DNA of 64,000 nucleotides from Alitta virens (Eukaryota > Annelida > Polychaeta > Phyllodocida > Nereididae): the NCBI GenBank assembly GCA_932294295.1, contig OW028573.1:58815829-58879828 (forward strand). The letters are read 5' to 3'. The translations under genes and the position numbers were made by a program. Shown piece by piece: positions 62,723 through 64,000 of the stretch. A model generated the notes under the pieces. That model worked only from the letters and a program-made list of their open reading frames with translations. It did not search any database and had not been told where the DNA came from. The first letter of the stretch is position 1. Every line of letters begins with the position of its first letter.

Positions 62723-64000
62723 GGCAGATACAGGTGGCCATTTGGCCACATTAGCTGTCACAAACTTACTCTGGCTGTATATACAGAGTTGTGCGGAGTT
62801 AACACACACTGAAGCATGAAGCACACCTACAACAGCGAACACTACACCTTCAGTGGCAAGGCAGGCACCTTCTATTGAGGCTACTGAATGAGTTGGCCGC
62901 ACTAGAAGCTAAGAACTTTCATTTGACGTACATTCAAGTGCCTACTTTATTGTGTTACAGTTTAAGAACATCCCAGTGCAAAACCACACCAGGCCTGGGA
63001 GTACAAATAACATCTAAATCTTTAGGTCTTACACTTCAGGGCAGTATTACATTGCCATTAAATATTACGTTTTAAAGTTAATTAATTTTACTCATTTATC
63101 TATTTACAAATATAATTTACAGGGGTAAAATGCTCAGTTAGTGCCTTTTAAATATTTACAAAGATAAAAACATTATGAAGATAAATATGCTTCATTAAAA
63201 TAACATTTAAAGTAATATCATTGAAGTATAAAACGTATAAGATTAACTTTAAAAGCATCAATACCGGTGAGATCTTTGATGTACATGAGTGTTTGACTTG
63301 CTGTTGCATTAACAGAATATGGCACATAAAAATTATTAAGGTTCATCGACCTGGTTTAACGGCTTGACATTTCACAGTGCAAATTAATAAGCACCTGAAC
63401 TTAGTACAAGTCATTGCTGGAGTCATTACTACGAATATCTCATTTTCCCTAGCTTTTTTGTTGGCCCTCGGACGCTACAGTTCTTTTGACTAATCGTTTG
63501 GCCCCATTAATGAGCGGTGTTTTAAAACGTCCAAGTTTTCTCTTTTTCGTATTTCTAATCACTAACTGTGAGGGAACTCCATATTATATAATTCTCGTAC
63601 AAGCATTACTCTAGAAAAGAAACACTTGCGTCGTCTGCTTTATGTCCATTGATGACGTCAGCACATCCTCCTAGCGGCTTAGCTGAGAACCACTGATGCT
63701 TTAGTTATGGGCTTGTGATGGGAGTGGCTTACTGACACCAGAGCTAAGAGAGTGGTTCTGTTGCTAACATGCACAATGCATTAACGTATTATCCCCACAC
63801 ATAAGTCTACTCATGATAAACCTCTAGAGAAGGCCTAAGTGTTTCTCCTTGTTATACCCCTTGACTACTAATTCCAACTTGACCCACTTAGTACTTACCA
63901 GCCACTCAAAATGGTCATCATATATATCATTATACGCTCATAAGTAAAATAACATATTTAAAATTGTCAGGAAATTCAATTACATGTAGTATCATTCCAT

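Larger units (their letters stand above)
60484..64000 (-). other. Sequence upstream of talin exon 1 (intron, edge not reached)
   Basis: Exon 1 begins with a splice acceptor, so this is intron at least in the main transcript. I searched for the two expected F0 exons on the minus strand and did not recognise them. It contains the split dispersed repeat (61075-61774), CRE palindromes at 62150 and 63653, and the TGACG/CTCF-like block at 62.6 kb. Confidence 0.75.

Noticed and set aside
6785..63660. Excess of perfect CRE palindromes (6785, 24699, 62150, 63653)
   Set aside because: Four copies against about one expected is only a mild excess; individual sites are mentioned only where other motifs accompany them.

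Overview
The window is about 64 kb of AT-rich, intron-rich animal DNA. It carries one clearly recognisable protein-coding gene, talin, read from the minus strand. Thirteen consecutive exons with GT-AG borders lie between 60483 and 1. They encode 492 codons plus 2 nt with every junction in phase: the end of F0, all of F1, F2 and F3 of the FERM head, the calpain-sensitive linker, and the start of rod bundle R1. The first two coding exons (N-terminal F0, roughly residues 1-76 of human talin) were not found and should lie beyond 64000. The rest of the rod lies beyond position 1. Large introns, scattered CAG/CTG microsatellites, tRNA-like SINE heads and a eukaryotic tRNA gene point to a bilaterian animal, most likely an invertebrate. 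The species cannot be fixed from the sequence alone.

Layout by coordinate: exons 13-11 (locally numbered in transcription order) at 1-5628; exons 10 and 9 as a close pair at 11884-12422, separated by the only short intron (360 bp); exon 8 at 18424; exon 7 at 22269; exon 6 at 29060; exons 5, 4 and 3 clustered at 37677-41077; a 13.3 kb intron; exon 2 at 54397; exon 1 at 60354; then about 3.5 kb of upstream sequence.

Nested in the 8.5 kb intron between exons 5 and 6, and antisense to talin, is an intact tRNA-Arg(UCG) gene with a T5 terminator. Other non-coding content: one good tRNA-derived SINE candidate (32.1-32.4 kb) and a second SINE head (22.1 kb); a dispersed repeat present contiguously at 57.1 kb and split by about 490 bp at 61 kb; a perfect 27-bp inverted repeat with a 4-nt loop beside a G12 run (14.4 kb); several short tandem repeats; and facing CTG9 and CAG21 tracts (42.4-42.6 kb).

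Possible regulatory DNA is inferred from motifs only: a CpG-rich block with three CRE-like sites (24.4-24.75 kb), a cluster of five TGACG half-sites beside a CTCF-like motif (62.5-62.7 kb), further CTCF-like motifs near 39.2 kb and elsewhere, and five exact copies of an RFX/X-box half-palindrome, all on the plus strand. I found no second protein-coding gene, CRISPR array or viral element. The many short open frames in the introns look like chance.
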